A stretch of DNA of 64,000 nt, taken from assembly GCA_016720925.1 (NCBI GenBank), contig JADKJR010000005.1, forward strand, positions 1 through 64,000, written 5' to 3'. The notes beneath the pieces are model-generated. The model saw only the letters and a list, made by a program, of their open reading frames with translations. It did not search any database and was not told where the DNA came from. Source of the stretch: Betaproteobacteria bacterium. GTDB lineage: Bacteria; Pseudomonadota; Gammaproteobacteria; Burkholderiales; Usitatibacteraceae. A program made the position numbers and the translations under genes. Shown here one piece after another: positions 55,350 through 63,447 of this stretch; within the stretch, counting starts at the first letter, position 1; each line of letters begins with the position of its first letter.

Positions 55350-55405
55350 GGGGCTCCTGATTCGAGGCTGAAATGAATCAGGCCGCAAACGCGGCCTGAA
55401 AAATC

Positions 55406-55479
55406 TGGAGCGGGCGAAGGGAGTCGAACCCTCGTCACTAGCTTGGGAAGCTAGGGTAATGCCGTTATACGACGCCCGC
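55406..55479 (-). tRNA. tRNA-Gly (anticodon CCC)
   Basis: A 74-nt cloverleaf with CCA on the minus strand: acceptor GCGGGCG/CGCCCGC, anticodon stem CTAGC/GCTAG with loop TTCCCAA (anticodon CCC, reads GGG), T arm GGGTTCGACTCCC. It lies 56 bp before the aldo/keto reductase gene. Confidence 0.95.
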
Positions 55480-55489
55480 AGGGCGGATC

Positions 55490-55672
55490 ACCCGTACGGA
55501 GTGAGTCGACAGGCAAATTCTATCTGCCTTCAGCGCGCAGGGCAATTTTCTCGCTCGATTGAACACAGCGCTGGCAACGCGAATGGCACACTCGAATCCG
55601 TTTGGCGAGATCCATCGTAACAATGGTGCATGATCACGCGTTTCCCTGAGGCGCCCGTTTCCCGGATTTCCG
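55490..55672 (+). other. Gene-free stretch ahead of an orphan terminator
   Basis: About 180 bp between tRNA-Gly (-) and the terminator at 55674-55722 (+). No open frame with a ribosome-binding site and no known RNA family is recognised. Since a terminator needs a transcript, this is the best place for an undescribed small RNA. 55723-55910 likewise holds nothing recognisable beyond the upstream region of the small membrane protein gene. Confidence 0.35.
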
Positions 55673-55673
55673 T

Positions 55674-55722
55674 GACGGGCACTTGACCCGTCCGGACAGT
55701 TCGTCCTGGCGGGTCTTTTTTT
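55674..55722 (+). terminator. Orphan terminator with an overlapping alternative hairpin
   Basis: GACCCG...CGGGTC (55685-55690 with 55710-55715, extended inward by GGAC/GTCC) followed by seven T is a good intrinsic terminator. An alternative hairpin GACGGG-CACTTGA-CCCGTC (55674-55692) shares its CCCG bases, so both cannot form at once. No plus-strand gene lies upstream. Confidence 0.6.
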
Positions 55723-55922
55723 GGTCTTACCGATTCTGCGCCATCCCATTCATACCGCCCGCATTCCGGCCACGCGGAATACGACCCGCCCGTTTGCGCC
55801 TTCCGATGACGGTTCGCGGCCTCCAACCGTCAATTGGTCGCAAAATCGATGTCGGTAACCGGCGGCCGCCGCACAATTGCCTCATTCCCGATTTGCCTCA
55901 TTCCCGATCCGCAGGAGCCGCC

Positions 55923-56219
55923 ATGAACCCGATCAAAGCTGTTGGAGACCTTAGCAAAGCCATCACATTCCCGTTCACCGCCCTGTTTGTGGTCGGGCTG
56001 TGTGGCGCCATCAATTGGTTCACCAGTCCTGGCCACTGGTGGGTGCAATGGGTCGCCTTTGGCATGGGCATCGCGCTGCTGTGCATATGGGCGCGGGCAC
56101 TGAAGACCTTGATCGGCGCGGGACTGCTGGCGGGATTCGCCTATCTTGCGTATCGTTGGTGGAATCGCAGGTCGCCTCGCGCTCAGGATCGGGATTCCGC
56201 CGGAAATGTGATCCCGTAA
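55923..56219 (+). CDS. Small two-helix membrane protein
   Basis: A 98-residue protein with two or three hydrophobic segments (ITFPFTALFVVGLCGAINWF; WVQWVAFGMGIALLCIWARA; ALKTLIGAGLLAGFAYLAYR) and a polar, Arg-rich C-terminus. GCAGGAGCCGCC precedes the ATG at 55923. It has the look of 2TM-domain proteins of unknown role. It lies 13 bp upstream of the LytS-type kinase gene and is probably co-transcribed with it. Confidence 0.75.
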   Translation: MNPIKAVGDLSKAITFPFTALFVVGLCGAINWFTSPGHWWVQWVAFGMGIALLCIWARALKTLIGAGLLAGFAYLAYRWWNRRSPRAQDRDSAGNVIP

Positions 56220-56232
56220 CGCCAGTCCCCCT

Positions 56233-57495
56233 ATGCAACCACCACGAATCTCAATCATGTCATCCGGGCCAGAAACGATCCCCTTCAGCAAAGAAGCCAT
56301 CGCGGCTGCGCAGAAAAAGCTCAGCCGTGATGTCGATGGTGAGCATTTCCACCCGCTGGAGGCGATCAGCATTTTTCGACGCTGGCCGCGGAGTTTTGCG
56401 CGCAATTTTGTCTACACGCTGATTTTCAACACGCTGTTTGCGCTGGCGTTTCTGTTTATGGGCGTGATGTTCGCGCGCATCGAATCGGCGTCGCAGGTGA
56501 TTGCAGCGTTCGGACGAAATTTGCTGATATCCAACGTTGTCGGCTTTTCCTTCTGGGCTGTCTTTGCGCTGATGGGCCCGGTCATGCGCGCGATCAACCG
56601 CCAGTCTTTCGTGGTGGTTTCGCTCTCCTACGCGACCATCGGCACCGTCATCGTAACCTTGAGTTTCTTCGCCATCAGCTTCATTCCCGGTTACGGGAAC
56701 ATGAATCAGTGGTTATTTTCACCTCAGCAGGTAACCACCAGCTTCATCATCTCGCTGTGTATTTCGCTGGTCCTCGCCACGATCTGGCGGCGACGCCTCG
56801 ATGAGCTCGCCGCCCAGATGGCTCTGGCGGAAGAGCGCGGGCGGGTCGAAGCGGCCGAACGCGCGGCCGTGCAAGCCAACCTGCGCGCGCTGCAAGCGCA
56901 GATCGAGCCGCATTTCCTGTTCAACACGCTTGCCAACGTGGTCGGCCTGATTCATCCGCAGCCGGACACCGCAAAACTGATGCTGGAAAAATTCATCGCT
57001 TACCTGCGCGCCTCGCTCGCCGCCACGCGCGAACAGGAAACCACGCTCGGCAATGAATTCCAGCTAATGGCCAACTACCTCGCGATTCTGCAGATCCGCA
57101 TGGGTGATCGTCTGCGTGTTGATGTCGATTTGCCCGCCGACTTGGCTGCGTTGCACATGCCGTCCATGCTGTTGCAGCCGTTGCTGGAGAATGCCATCAA
57201 GCACGGTCTGGAGCCGAAGATCGAGGGCGGCAGTGTGACCCTGCAAGCGCGACGCGACGGCGAAATGCTGCGAATTACCGTGAGCGATACCGGGCTCGGC
57301 TTCAGTGACGCAACCTCCCAGGGAATTGGCTTGCGCAATGTGCGTGAGCGCCTCGCCAAACTGTTCGACGGCAAGGCTTCTATTGCGATTGAGGAAAACC
57401 AGCCGAGCGGCACGCGGGTGATTCTCGACCTTCCATACACCACTCAAACGACAAACTCCAGCACTGGTGCGGCTTCTGGCGTCGTTTTGGCCTGA
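56233..57495 (+). CDS. LytS/YpdA-type sensor histidine kinase
   Basis: A 420-residue inner-membrane kinase. Four helices lie between about 60 and 185 (FVYTLIFNTLFALAFLFMGV, LISNVVGFSFWAVFALMGPV, VSLSYATIGTVIVTLSFFAI, SFIISLCISLVLATIWRRRL), then a coiled coil and the His_kinase domain with phosphoacceptor QIEPHFLFNTLANVVGL (His227), N-box LLQPLLENAIKHGLEPK, G-boxes DTGLGFSD and GIGLRNVRERLAKLF. The last 15 or so codons (TTNSSTGAASGVVLA) are encoded by a palindromic repeat copy, so the natural C-terminus has been replaced or extended. The LytTR response regulator follows. The stimulus is unknown. Confidence 0.92.
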   Translation: MQPPRISIMSSGPETIPFSKEAIAAAQKKLSRDVDGEHFHPLEAISIFRRWPRSFARNFVYTLIFNTLFALAFLFMGVMFARIESASQVIAAFGRNLLISNVVGFSFWAVFALMGPVMRAINRQSFVVVSLSYATIGTVIVTLSFFAISFIPGYGNMNQWLFSPQQVTTSFIISLCISLVLATIWRRRLDELAAQMALAEERGRVEAAERAAVQANLRALQAQIEPHFLFNTLANVVGLIHPQPDTAKLMLEKFIAYLRASLAATREQETTLGNEFQLMANYLAILQIRMGDRLRVDVDLPADLAALHMPSMLLQPLLENAIKHGLEPKIEGGSVTLQARRDGEMLRITVSDTGLGFSDATSQGIGLRNVRERLAKLFDGKASIAIEENQPSGTRVILDLPYTTQTTNSSTGAASGVVLA

Positions 57496-57522
57496 AAGGC
57501 TTGCCGGCGCTAGTGTTTTGCC
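57453..57522 (+). repeat. Dispersed palindromic repeat, copy 7
   Basis: Left arm AAACTCCAGCACTGGTGCGG and right arm around TTGCCGGCGCTAGTGTTTTG with GGCCTGAAAGG in the middle. The left arm and middle are inside the kinase reading frame, whose stop codon (57493-57495) lies in the repeat. Confidence 0.7.
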
Positions 57523-57531
57523 TCTTGGACT

Positions 57532-57594
57532 TTATCAAAACCCACATTGCGAGCCCGTATGACGACCTACCCGACCGCCATCATCGCCGACGAC
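57532..57594 (+). repeat. Near-duplicate of the response-regulator start region, upstream copy
   Basis: 57532-57594 matches 57670-57732 at about 56 of 63 bases, a direct repeat with a 138-bp period. It includes a second ATG (57559) and the first 12 codons; the copy reads MTTYPTAIIADDT and then stops at TGA 57598-57600, against MTTAPTAIIADDEQH in the real gene. Confidence 0.85.
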
Positions 57595-57610
57595 ACGTGA
57601 GCAGGGAATT

Positions 57611-57628
57611 CGCGTCCCATGGGACGCG
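57611..57628. promoter_or_regulatory. Perfect 18-bp palindrome before the response-regulator gene
   Basis: CGCGTCCCATGGGACGCG is self-complementary over all 18 bases, 69 bp before the response-regulator start, between the two near-duplicate segments. It could be an operator or an RNA hairpin. Confidence 0.45.
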
Positions 57629-57669
57629 CCTGTGAGCGCCCAAGCCCGATGCAGCGGGCGCGGGAGTGA

Positions 57670-57732
57670 TTATCGAAACCCACATTGCGAGCCCGAATGA
57701 CAACCGCCCCGACCGCCATCATCGCTGACGAT
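57670..57732 (+). repeat. Near-duplicate of the response-regulator start region, downstream copy
   Basis: The functional copy of the 63-bp direct repeat; it contains the true start codon at 57697 and the codons for the acidic pocket DD. The common CCCACATTGCGAGCCCG before both ATGs contains no clear Shine-Dalgarno. Confidence 0.85.
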
Positions 57733-58461
57733 GAACAACACCTCGCCAACTACCTGAACGACCGCCTTTCCGCGCTATGGCCGGAACTTTCGATCGTGGG
57801 CATCGCCAAGAATGGCCTGGAGGCGATGCGACTGGTGGATGACGAAAGTCCGGCCATTGTTTTTCTCGACATCCGCATGCCGGGCCTGACCGGGCTCGAA
57901 GTCGCATCGCGCCTGGACGCCAAAACCCACGTCGTGTTTGTCACTGCCTACGACCAATACGCCGTCGAAGCCTTTGACCGGCAAGCGGCGGATTATCTGC
58001 TGAAGCCGGTGACGGATGATCGCCTCACGCGCACCATCGCCAGACTAAAGAAAAAAATTGCCCAGGCGGAATCGCCCGGCGATGTCGCGGGCATTCTCAA
58101 GCAACTGGCACAGGTGCTACCCACTGCCAAAAACAACTACCTGCGCTGGATTCGCGCTTCGGTCGGCGAGACGGTGCGGCAGATTCCGATCGATGAAGTG
58201 CTCTACCTGCAGGCGCAGGACAAATACGTCAGCGTCTACACAAAGGATGGCGAATCGTTGATTCGCACGCCATTATCAGAACTTTCTGCACAACTCGATC
58301 CCAACGAATTCTGGCAAATTCACCGATCGACCATCATCAACGTCAACCGCGTCGTCTCCACCCAGCGCGATGTCATGGGACGCACGCAAGTGAAGCTCAA
58401 GGAATGCAAGGCGGAACTGCCGGTCAGTCGCGCTTACGCGCACCTGTTCAAGCAGATGTAG
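57697..58461 (+). CDS. LytTR-type response regulator
   Basis: A 254-residue regulator: receiver domain with acidic residues Asp11/Asp12, phosphoacceptor Asp58 in AIVFLDIRMPGLTGLE, the Thr in VVFVTAYDQYAVEAF and Lys in ADYLLKPVTDDRL; then a LytTR DNA-binding domain (VLYLQAQDKYVSVYTKDGES, FWQIHRSTIINVNRVV). It pairs with the LytS-type kinase 200 bp upstream. Targets of such systems include cell-surface and virulence genes elsewhere; none is evident here. The start at 57697 is chosen over the earlier in-frame TTG at 57685. Confidence 0.93.
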   Translation: MTTAPTAIIADDEQHLANYLNDRLSALWPELSIVGIAKNGLEAMRLVDDESPAIVFLDIRMPGLTGLEVASRLDAKTHVVFVTAYDQYAVEAFDRQAADYLLKPVTDDRLTRTIARLKKKIAQAESPGDVAGILKQLAQVLPTAKNNYLRWIRASVGETVRQIPIDEVLYLQAQDKYVSVYTKDGESLIRTPLSELSAQLDPNEFWQIHRSTIINVNRVVSTQRDVMGRTQVKLKECKAELPVSRAYAHLFKQM

Positions 58462-58475
58462 GAATTTTTAAACAG

Positions 58476-59114
58476 CTATTTTCTAGCCGCCATTTGCCGG
58501 TCATGCCAGCGCGACAGCACGGCGAGCGCGACCACCGCGCCGATCAGGGCAAAGAACATGTCGGACTGCGTGTCCCAAGGGTCACCCTGCGTGCCGAGAA
58601 ATGCATCCGCGCCCTGCCCCAGCCACAGCGCCGACCACCACTCGATGATTTCGTACATCGCTGATATCCCGAGGCAAATTGCCACGCACAGGAACGCGAC
58701 CAGCTTCTTCGACGGAATATTGAACACGCGAATCAGCAGCTCGCGCGCCACCATGGCCGGAATGAAACCTTGCGCGAAGTGGCCGATCTTGTCGTAGTTA
58801 TTGCGCGTGAAGCCGAACCAGTCCTGCATCCAGAATCCGAGTGGCACGCGCGCATAGGTGTAGGCGCCGCCCAGCATCAGGATCAGGCCGTGAATGGCGA
58901 TCAGCCAGTACAGCAGCCGCGTGAGCTCCAGCTTCTTCCACGACGCCCACATCATCGCCAGCGCCACGAACGCAGGGAAAACCTCCATCAGCCAGGTAGC
59001 ACGATCAAATGGCGCCCAGCCTGAGGCCAGCAGGCCCGCCAGCCACACAAAGGTAAGGCCACGGAGCTCCATCGGGGCCATTGCGGTTGCCATTGCGGTT
59101 GAATTCATTTTCAT
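58476..59114 (-). CDS. DUF2238 (YjdF-like) membrane protein
   Basis: A 212-residue inner-membrane protein with about six helices. The family's central motif NNYDKIGHFAQGFIPAMVAR and the following EIIEWWSALWLGQGADAFLG... TQGDPWDTQSDM are clear. Function is unknown; conserved His, Glu and Asp residues in the membrane suggest a hydrolase or channel-like site. It converges with the response regulator and is divergent from thiS. Alternative in-frame ATGs exist at 59108 and 59091. Confidence 0.88.
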   Translation of the reverse strand: MKMNSTAMATAMAPMELRGLTFVWLAGLLASGWAPFDRATWLMEVFPAFVALAMMWASWKKLELTRLLYWLIAIHGLILMLGGAYTYARVPLGFWMQDWFGFTRNNYDKIGHFAQGFIPAMVARELLIRVFNIPSKKLVAFLCVAICLGISAMYEIIEWWSALWLGQGADAFLGTQGDPWDTQSDMFFALIGAVVALAVLSRWHDRQMAARK

Positions 59115-59202
59115 GATGAGTTATTGGTTTCGATCAATCTGTGAAGCGCAGCCGCGTGCTACACTTTTTTCAGTGCAATAAATTCAAGCGAGTATACAAG
59201 TG

Positions 59203-59406
59203 ATGCCAGTCCTGCAAGTCAACGGCAAGCCACAGAAAATTTCCCCGGGCAGCAGCGTGGAGAAACTCATTTCCGCCCTCAATCTGGAAGGCAAGCGATT
59301 CGCCATCGAGCTTAACGGCGAGATCGTTCCCAAAAGCCGCCACGCGGCAACAATGCTCAGCGATGGGGACAAGCTGGAAGTCGTCATCGCGGTCGGAGGT
59401 GGTTGA
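59203..59406 (+). CDS. thiS: Sulfur carrier protein ThiS
   Basis: A 67-residue ubiquitin-fold protein ending in the diglycine-type tail (VVIAVGGG). The tail is adenylated and thiocarboxylated, giving sulfur for the thiazole of thiamine. LQVNGKPQKISPGSSVEKLI and ALNLEGKRFAIELNGEIVPK are the ThiS strands. Start at 59203 (GTG at 59200 possible). It overlaps thiG by one base (TGATG). Confidence 0.95.
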   Translation: MPVLQVNGKPQKISPGSSVEKLISALNLEGKRFAIELNGEIVPKSRHAATMLSDGDKLEVVIAVGGG

Positions 59407-60206
59407 TGAATGCGCCGGAAGCAATATCGAATTCGCTGGTCATTGCCGGCAAAAAATATAGCTCACGCCTGCTCGTCGGCACCGGCAAGTATCGCGATTT
59501 CGCGGAAACGCGCGCGGCCATTGATGCCAGCGGCGCCGAGATCGTCACCGTCGCGATCCGCCGCGTGAACATCGGCCAGGACGCCAGCGCGCCCAACCTG
59601 CTCGATAGCCTGCCGCCCTCGCAGTTCACCATCCTGCCCAACACCGCCGGCTGCTACAACGCCAAGGACGCCGTGCGCACCTTGCGCCTCGCGCGCGAGT
59701 TGCTCGATGGCCGTGTGCTGGTGAAGCTGGAAGTGCTCGCCGATGACGCGACCCTGTTTCCCAACATGCCGGAAACACTCATCGCGGCGAAGGAACTGGT
59801 CGCCGACGGCTTTGAGGTCATGGTGTACTGCTCCGACGACCCGATCCAGGCCAAGGCGCTGGAAGAAATCGGCTGTGTCGCGGTAATGCCGCTTGCCTCG
59901 CTGATCGGCTCCGGCATGGGCATCCTCAATCCATGGAACCTGGAAATCATCCTCGATCGCGCCAACGTGCCGGTGCTGGTCGACGCCGGCATCGGCACCG
60001 CGTCGGATGCGGCGATTGCGATGGAGTTAGGTTGCGATGGCGTATTGATGAATACCGCGATCGCCAAGGCAAAGAACCCTGTGCTGATGGCGAGTGCGAT
60101 GAAGAAAGCGGTGGAAGCTGGTCGCGAAGCGTTTCTGGCAGGCAGGATGCCGAAGAAGATTTATCAGGCGTCGCCGAGTTCACCGGTGGAAGGCAAGATT
60201 TCGTAG
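59406..60206 (+). CDS. thiG: Thiazole synthase ThiG
   Basis: A 266-residue TIM barrel joining deoxyxylulose phosphate, dehydroglycine/iminoacetate and ThiS thiocarboxylate into the thiazole phosphate of thiamine. SRLLVGTGKYRDFAETRAAI opens it, RVLVKLEVLADDATLFPNMP holds the Schiff-base lysine, and VPVLVDAGIGTASDAAIAME is the phosphate site. One oddity is the IRRVNIGQ loop, which is normal for the family. It is directly coupled to thiS; trmB, a frequent third member of this string, is further on at 62688. Confidence 0.96.
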   Translation: MNAPEAISNSLVIAGKKYSSRLLVGTGKYRDFAETRAAIDASGAEIVTVAIRRVNIGQDASAPNLLDSLPPSQFTILPNTAGCYNAKDAVRTLRLARELLDGRVLVKLEVLADDATLFPNMPETLIAAKELVADGFEVMVYCSDDPIQAKALEEIGCVAVMPLASLIGSGMGILNPWNLEIILDRANVPVLVDAGIGTASDAAIAMELGCDGVLMNTAIAKAKNPVLMASAMKKAVEAGREAFLAGRMPKKIYQASPSSPVEGKIS

Positions 60207-60253
60207 GTCCTATGCCACTTCGCAAGCGCCGCTGCAAACCATAAGACACTGTC

Positions 60254-60272
60254 ACCCCGGCGAAGGCCGGGT
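60254..60272. repeat. Short GC hairpin of a common dispersed type
   Basis: CACCCCGGCGAAGGCCGGG contains a 6-bp stem CCCGGC/GCCGGG. The string resembles short GC-rich intergenic palindromes seen in many proteobacterial genomes; only one copy is in this window. It may act as the end of the thiSG transcript. Confidence 0.45.
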
Positions 60273-60340
60273 CTCAAGTTCGCAACGCCTGTCTTATTGC
60301 CCTGTGGTTTCGAGGGAACCAGACCGCAACATCGCCGCGG

Positions 60341-60943
60341 CTAAAACCTCAGCATCACCCCAAGCGCCAAATGGTCCGCGCCCAGTTCACTCGCCCCCGC
60401 CCCATTGAACCCGCGATAGCGATCAACATCGAAACGCAATCCCATGCTGGCGTTGATTTGGTATTGCACGCCCAGCCCCAAGTGGCCCGCCGTATACGCA
60501 CGCGACCCGGTGCTCGCAAATAACCCGGAATAAAAATCGCTGCCGAACGCCGTTTCATTACGCAGCTTGGCGATGCCCGCGCTCCCTGAAACCGCGAGCC
60601 CGGCCAACAGCGGATAGCGGCCTTCCACATCCAGCCCGTAGTTACGCGCAAGCGGCGCCACGGAATCGCGCCGGTCGAATGCGGAATAGCGGCTGACCAG
60701 CGCAAAATGTGGCGAAACCTGATAGCCGAGTTTCAGGCCGTAGCGAATGCGGTGATCGTCGAGCGCCGTATTGGTGAGGAAAAATCCCGAATCCGCCTCG
60801 GCACCTGCGCCACGCGCGACAGTGGAATATCGCGACAGATCAAAATTCAGGCCGCCATAGTATTGCGCGCTCGCGGCGCCGCTTCCGGCCGCCATCATCG
60901 TCAGGGCGGATAACCCCAGTGCCTTGCGTATTGTTGTTTTCAT
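60341..60943 (-). CDS. Outer-membrane beta-barrel protein (OmpA-barrel/OmpW-like)
   Basis: A 200-residue exported protein with signal peptide (LGLSALTMMAAGSGAASAQ) and an eight-strand barrel pattern: YYGGLNFDLSRYSTVARGA, RIRYGLKLGYQVSPHFALVS, GLDVEGRYPLLAGLAVSGSA, AGHLGLGVQYQINASMGLRF, ending DHLALGVMLRF with the C-terminal Phe. GLDVEGRYPL and the final strands recall OmpA-type transmembrane domains. No peptidoglycan-binding domain is present. Function unknown. It stands alone between the thiG 3' end and a 250-bp gene-free gap. Confidence 0.8.
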   Translation of the reverse strand: MKTTIRKALGLSALTMMAAGSGAASAQYYGGLNFDLSRYSTVARGAGAEADSGFFLTNTALDDHRIRYGLKLGYQVSPHFALVSRYSAFDRRDSVAPLARNYGLDVEGRYPLLAGLAVSGSAGIAKLRNETAFGSDFYSGLFASTGSRAYTAGHLGLGVQYQINASMGLRFDVDRYRGFNGAGASELGADHLALGVMLRF

Positions 60944-61191
60944 GGCTGAGTCCTTAATCGAATAATCGTTGAGCCGATATTTCGTGAAAAAGTTCCCGAG
61001 ATGATGCGAGGGTGACTTGGAAGGTTACGTGTTCACAATAGAACGATGGTGGCGGCGTGTCAAATGGAAGTGGCTATGTAGCATTGCATCGCACACAGAT
61101 CATTCCTGTCATGTCCCGCTCTTGTGTCTATCTGCTTTGAAAGTCGCTAGTTAGCTACACAACACGTTTGCCGAGTTTCGTGAATTGGTGC

Positions 61192-61392
61192 TTATTTCCT
61201 CACGCTTTTGACAGCATCTAGCCAATCCTGCCATTGGGCGGGATCATTTGGGCTCCCATCGGCCCACAGAAACTGAGAAACGTCGCCAAGGACATGCCCG
61301 AGCGTGTCTTTGCCTCCACCTCGTTCGTAGTACCGATCGAGAAAGACGATCATTGCGCGAAACGCTTCCTCAACAGTAATCTGATCGTTCAC
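61192..61392 (-). CDS. Small hypothetical protein
   Basis: A 66-residue acidic protein (ITVEEAFRAMIVFLDRYYER, GHVLGDVSQFLWADGSPNDP, AQWQDWLDAVKSVRK). The composition and Trp/Asp-rich C-terminus look like real coding sequence and resemble small immunity-type or CdiI-like proteins, but no toxin gene is nearby and no family is recognised. It lies 66 bp before the rlmI stop region on the same strand; ATG at 61392. Confidence 0.55.
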   Translation of the reverse strand: MNDQITVEEAFRAMIVFLDRYYERGGGKDTLGHVLGDVSQFLWADGSPNDPAQWQDWLDAVKSVRK

Positions 61393-61458
61393 ATTGAGCC
61401 TCGTGTTTTCGTTAGCGCTGCTAAGGGGCCGGGTTATCTCTCATTCCAGCAGATTCGC

Positions 61459-62640
61459 CTAAGTCCGCCGCAACAACAACCCCTTCAAATAATCCCCTTC
61501 CGGAAAATGAATCGCCACGGGATGATCAATCCCCGGATTCAGCCGCCGCAGAATCTGCGCATCCACATTCGCATCCAGCGCCGCGCCGGCAATGATCTTC
61601 TGGAACAGTTCTGCCGAGATGCCACCGGAACATGAGAACGTCATCAAATGCCCGCCGCGACGCAGCAGCTTCAAGCCCAGCAGGTTGATGTCCTTGTAGG
61701 CGCGCGCGGCTTTCTCGGCGTGATGTGCAGTCGGCGCGAACTTCGGCGGATCGAGAATCACCAGATCGAAACTCCGGGCCTGGTCACGCAGTTTGCGCAA
61801 GGCCTGAAACACATCAGCCTCCAGCCATTCGGCGCGCGTGCCGTCCAGTGCATTGATTGCCACATTGCGCGCCGCCATCGCGAGTGATGGGCCGGAGCTG
61901 TCGATCGACAGCACGGATTTTGCACCGCCGGCCAGCGCGGCCACACTCATGGTGCCGGTGTAACAAAAACAATTGAGCACGTCTGCGTCCTTCGACAGCG
62001 AACGCGTCAAAGCGCGATTGTCGCGCTGGTCGAGGTAGAAACCGGTCTTGTGACCATGCGCGACGTCCACGGCGAAACGCAGTCCGTTTTCGTCGATGAC
62101 CACTTCGGCACGCAACGGTTCGCCCGCCACCAGGCCGTTGCGTGACGGCAATCCTTCCAGTTCGCGCACGTCGGCGTCGGAGCGCTCATAGATCGTCTTC
62201 GCGCCCGTCGCGTCCATCAGCAATCGGGCAAGCAGATCGCGCTGGCGATCGATGCCCGCCGTGAGCAGCTGCATGACGATGATGTCGCCGTATCGGTCGG
62301 CGATCAGGCCGGGCAGGCCGTCGGATTCGGCGTGTATCAACCGCATCGCGTTGGTGTCGCGGGTGATCGCACAACGGTAGGCGACGGCGGTGCGAATGCG
62401 CTGGCGAAAGAAGTCATCGTCGATGACATCTTTTTCGTCAAACGACAGCACTCGCCCGACGATCTGCGATTTTTCGCTATACGCGGCATGCGCCAGGAAG
62501 CGCCCGTCCTCGGCGTGCACGCGCAGGAAATCGCCCGATTCGACACCGTCGTCAACGGATTTCACCGCGCCGGAAAATATCCACGGGTGCCGGCGCAACA
62601 GCGATTTTTCGCGGCCGGACTTGATGATCATTTTCTTCAT
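61459..62640 (-). CDS. rlmI: 23S rRNA cytosine methyltransferase RlmI-like
   Basis: A 393-residue class I SAM-dependent methyltransferase with an N-terminal PUA domain (MKKMIIKSGREKSLLRRHPW IFSGAV), central EEHD-like region and a Rossmann core: VLNCFCYTGTMSVAALAGGA (SAM loop), SFDLVILDPPKFAPTAHHAE (catalytic motif) and LMTFSCSGGIS. RlmI methylates m5C1962 of 23S rRNA in E. coli; the exact base here is by analogy. The start at 62640 (MKKMIIK) is chosen; the frame is open to 62673 but that part has no match. Confidence 0.88.
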   Translation of the reverse strand: MKKMIIKSGREKSLLRRHPWIFSGAVKSVDDGVESGDFLRVHAEDGRFLAHAAYSEKSQIVGRVLSFDEKDVIDDDFFRQRIRTAVAYRCAITRDTNAMRLIHAESDGLPGLIADRYGDIIVMQLLTAGIDRQRDLLARLLMDATGAKTIYERSDADVRELEGLPSRNGLVAGEPLRAEVVIDENGLRFAVDVAHGHKTGFYLDQRDNRALTRSLSKDADVLNCFCYTGTMSVAALAGGAKSVLSIDSSGPSLAMAARNVAINALDGTRAEWLEADVFQALRKLRDQARSFDLVILDPPKFAPTAHHAEKAARAYKDINLLGLKLLRRGGHLMTFSCSGGISAELFQKIIAGAALDANVDAQILRRLNPGIDHPVAIHFPEGDYLKGLLLRRT

Positions 62641-62687
62641 GGCTGAATTGTACCGAGTGGACTCAACCGGCACCGTATAATTTCGCC

Positions 62688-63377
62688 ATGAATGAAGAAG
62701 AAAACTTGCATCTGCGCCCGATCCGCAGCTTTGTGTTGCGTCAGGGTCGCATGTCGCCTGCGCAGACCCGCGCCTTCGACACGCTCGGGCCGCAGTTCAT
62801 TGTGCCGTTTCACGTTGACCGCCCGCTGGACTATCGAAAACTGTTCGGGCGCGATGCACCGACGATTGTCGAGATCGGCTTCGGCATGGGCGAGAGTACG
62901 GCGGCGATTGCCGCGATGTTGCCGGACAGGAATTTCATCGGCATCGAAGTTCATACGCCCGGCGTCGGCGCGCTGTTGAAGCTGATTGGCGAGCAGGAAC
63001 TCAACAACTTGCACATCATTCAGCACGATGCCGTGGAAGTGTTAAAGCACATGATTCCCGACCGATCACTGGCGGGCTTTCACATTTTTTTCCCCGACCC
63101 GTGGCCGAAGAAACGTCATCACAAGCGTCGGTTGATACAATCGGAACTGGTGAAGCTGCTGGTGCAAAAACTCGCGGCGGATGGGTACATTCATCTCGCC
63201 ACCGACTGGGAGGAATACGCGCACCACATGCTGGAAGTGCTGAAAGCCGAACCGGGGCTAATTAATACCGCGAAAGATTTTGCGCCCCGCCCCGACTATC
63301 GCGGCACGTCGGGATTTGAACGCAAGGGGCTTGCCAAGGGCCACGGCGTATGGGATCTCGTGTTCCGCCTCTCGTGA
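62688..63377 (+). CDS. trmB: tRNA (guanine-N7)-methyltransferase TrmB
   Basis: A 229-residue TrmB: RPIRSFVLRQGRMSPAQTRA at the start, the SAM motif IVEIGFGMGESTAAIAAMLP, and the C-terminal FFPDPWPKKRHHKRRLIQSE with FHIFFPDPWPKKRHHKRR as the family hallmark. It makes m7G46 in tRNA. It is divergent from rlmI with 47 bp between the starts. Start at 62688 by family length. Confidence 0.96.
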   Translation: MNEEENLHLRPIRSFVLRQGRMSPAQTRAFDTLGPQFIVPFHVDRPLDYRKLFGRDAPTIVEIGFGMGESTAAIAAMLPDRNFIGIEVHTPGVGALLKLIGEQELNNLHIIQHDAVEVLKHMIPDRSLAGFHIFFPDPWPKKRHHKRRLIQSELVKLLVQKLAADGYIHLATDWEEYAHHMLEVLKAEPGLINTAKDFAPRPDYRGTSGFERKGLAKGHGVWDLVFRLS

Positions 63378-63447
63378 ATCCGGTGAATCCGAAAATTGCC
63401 GGCGCGAGTAAGATGCGTGTTTGCTATCCTTTTCAGGAGTCAACGCC

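Noticed and set aside
61192..61392. The 66-residue protein as an immunity protein of a toxin system
   Set aside because: Only a loose resemblance in composition; no toxin-like gene, signal or secretion module is nearby.
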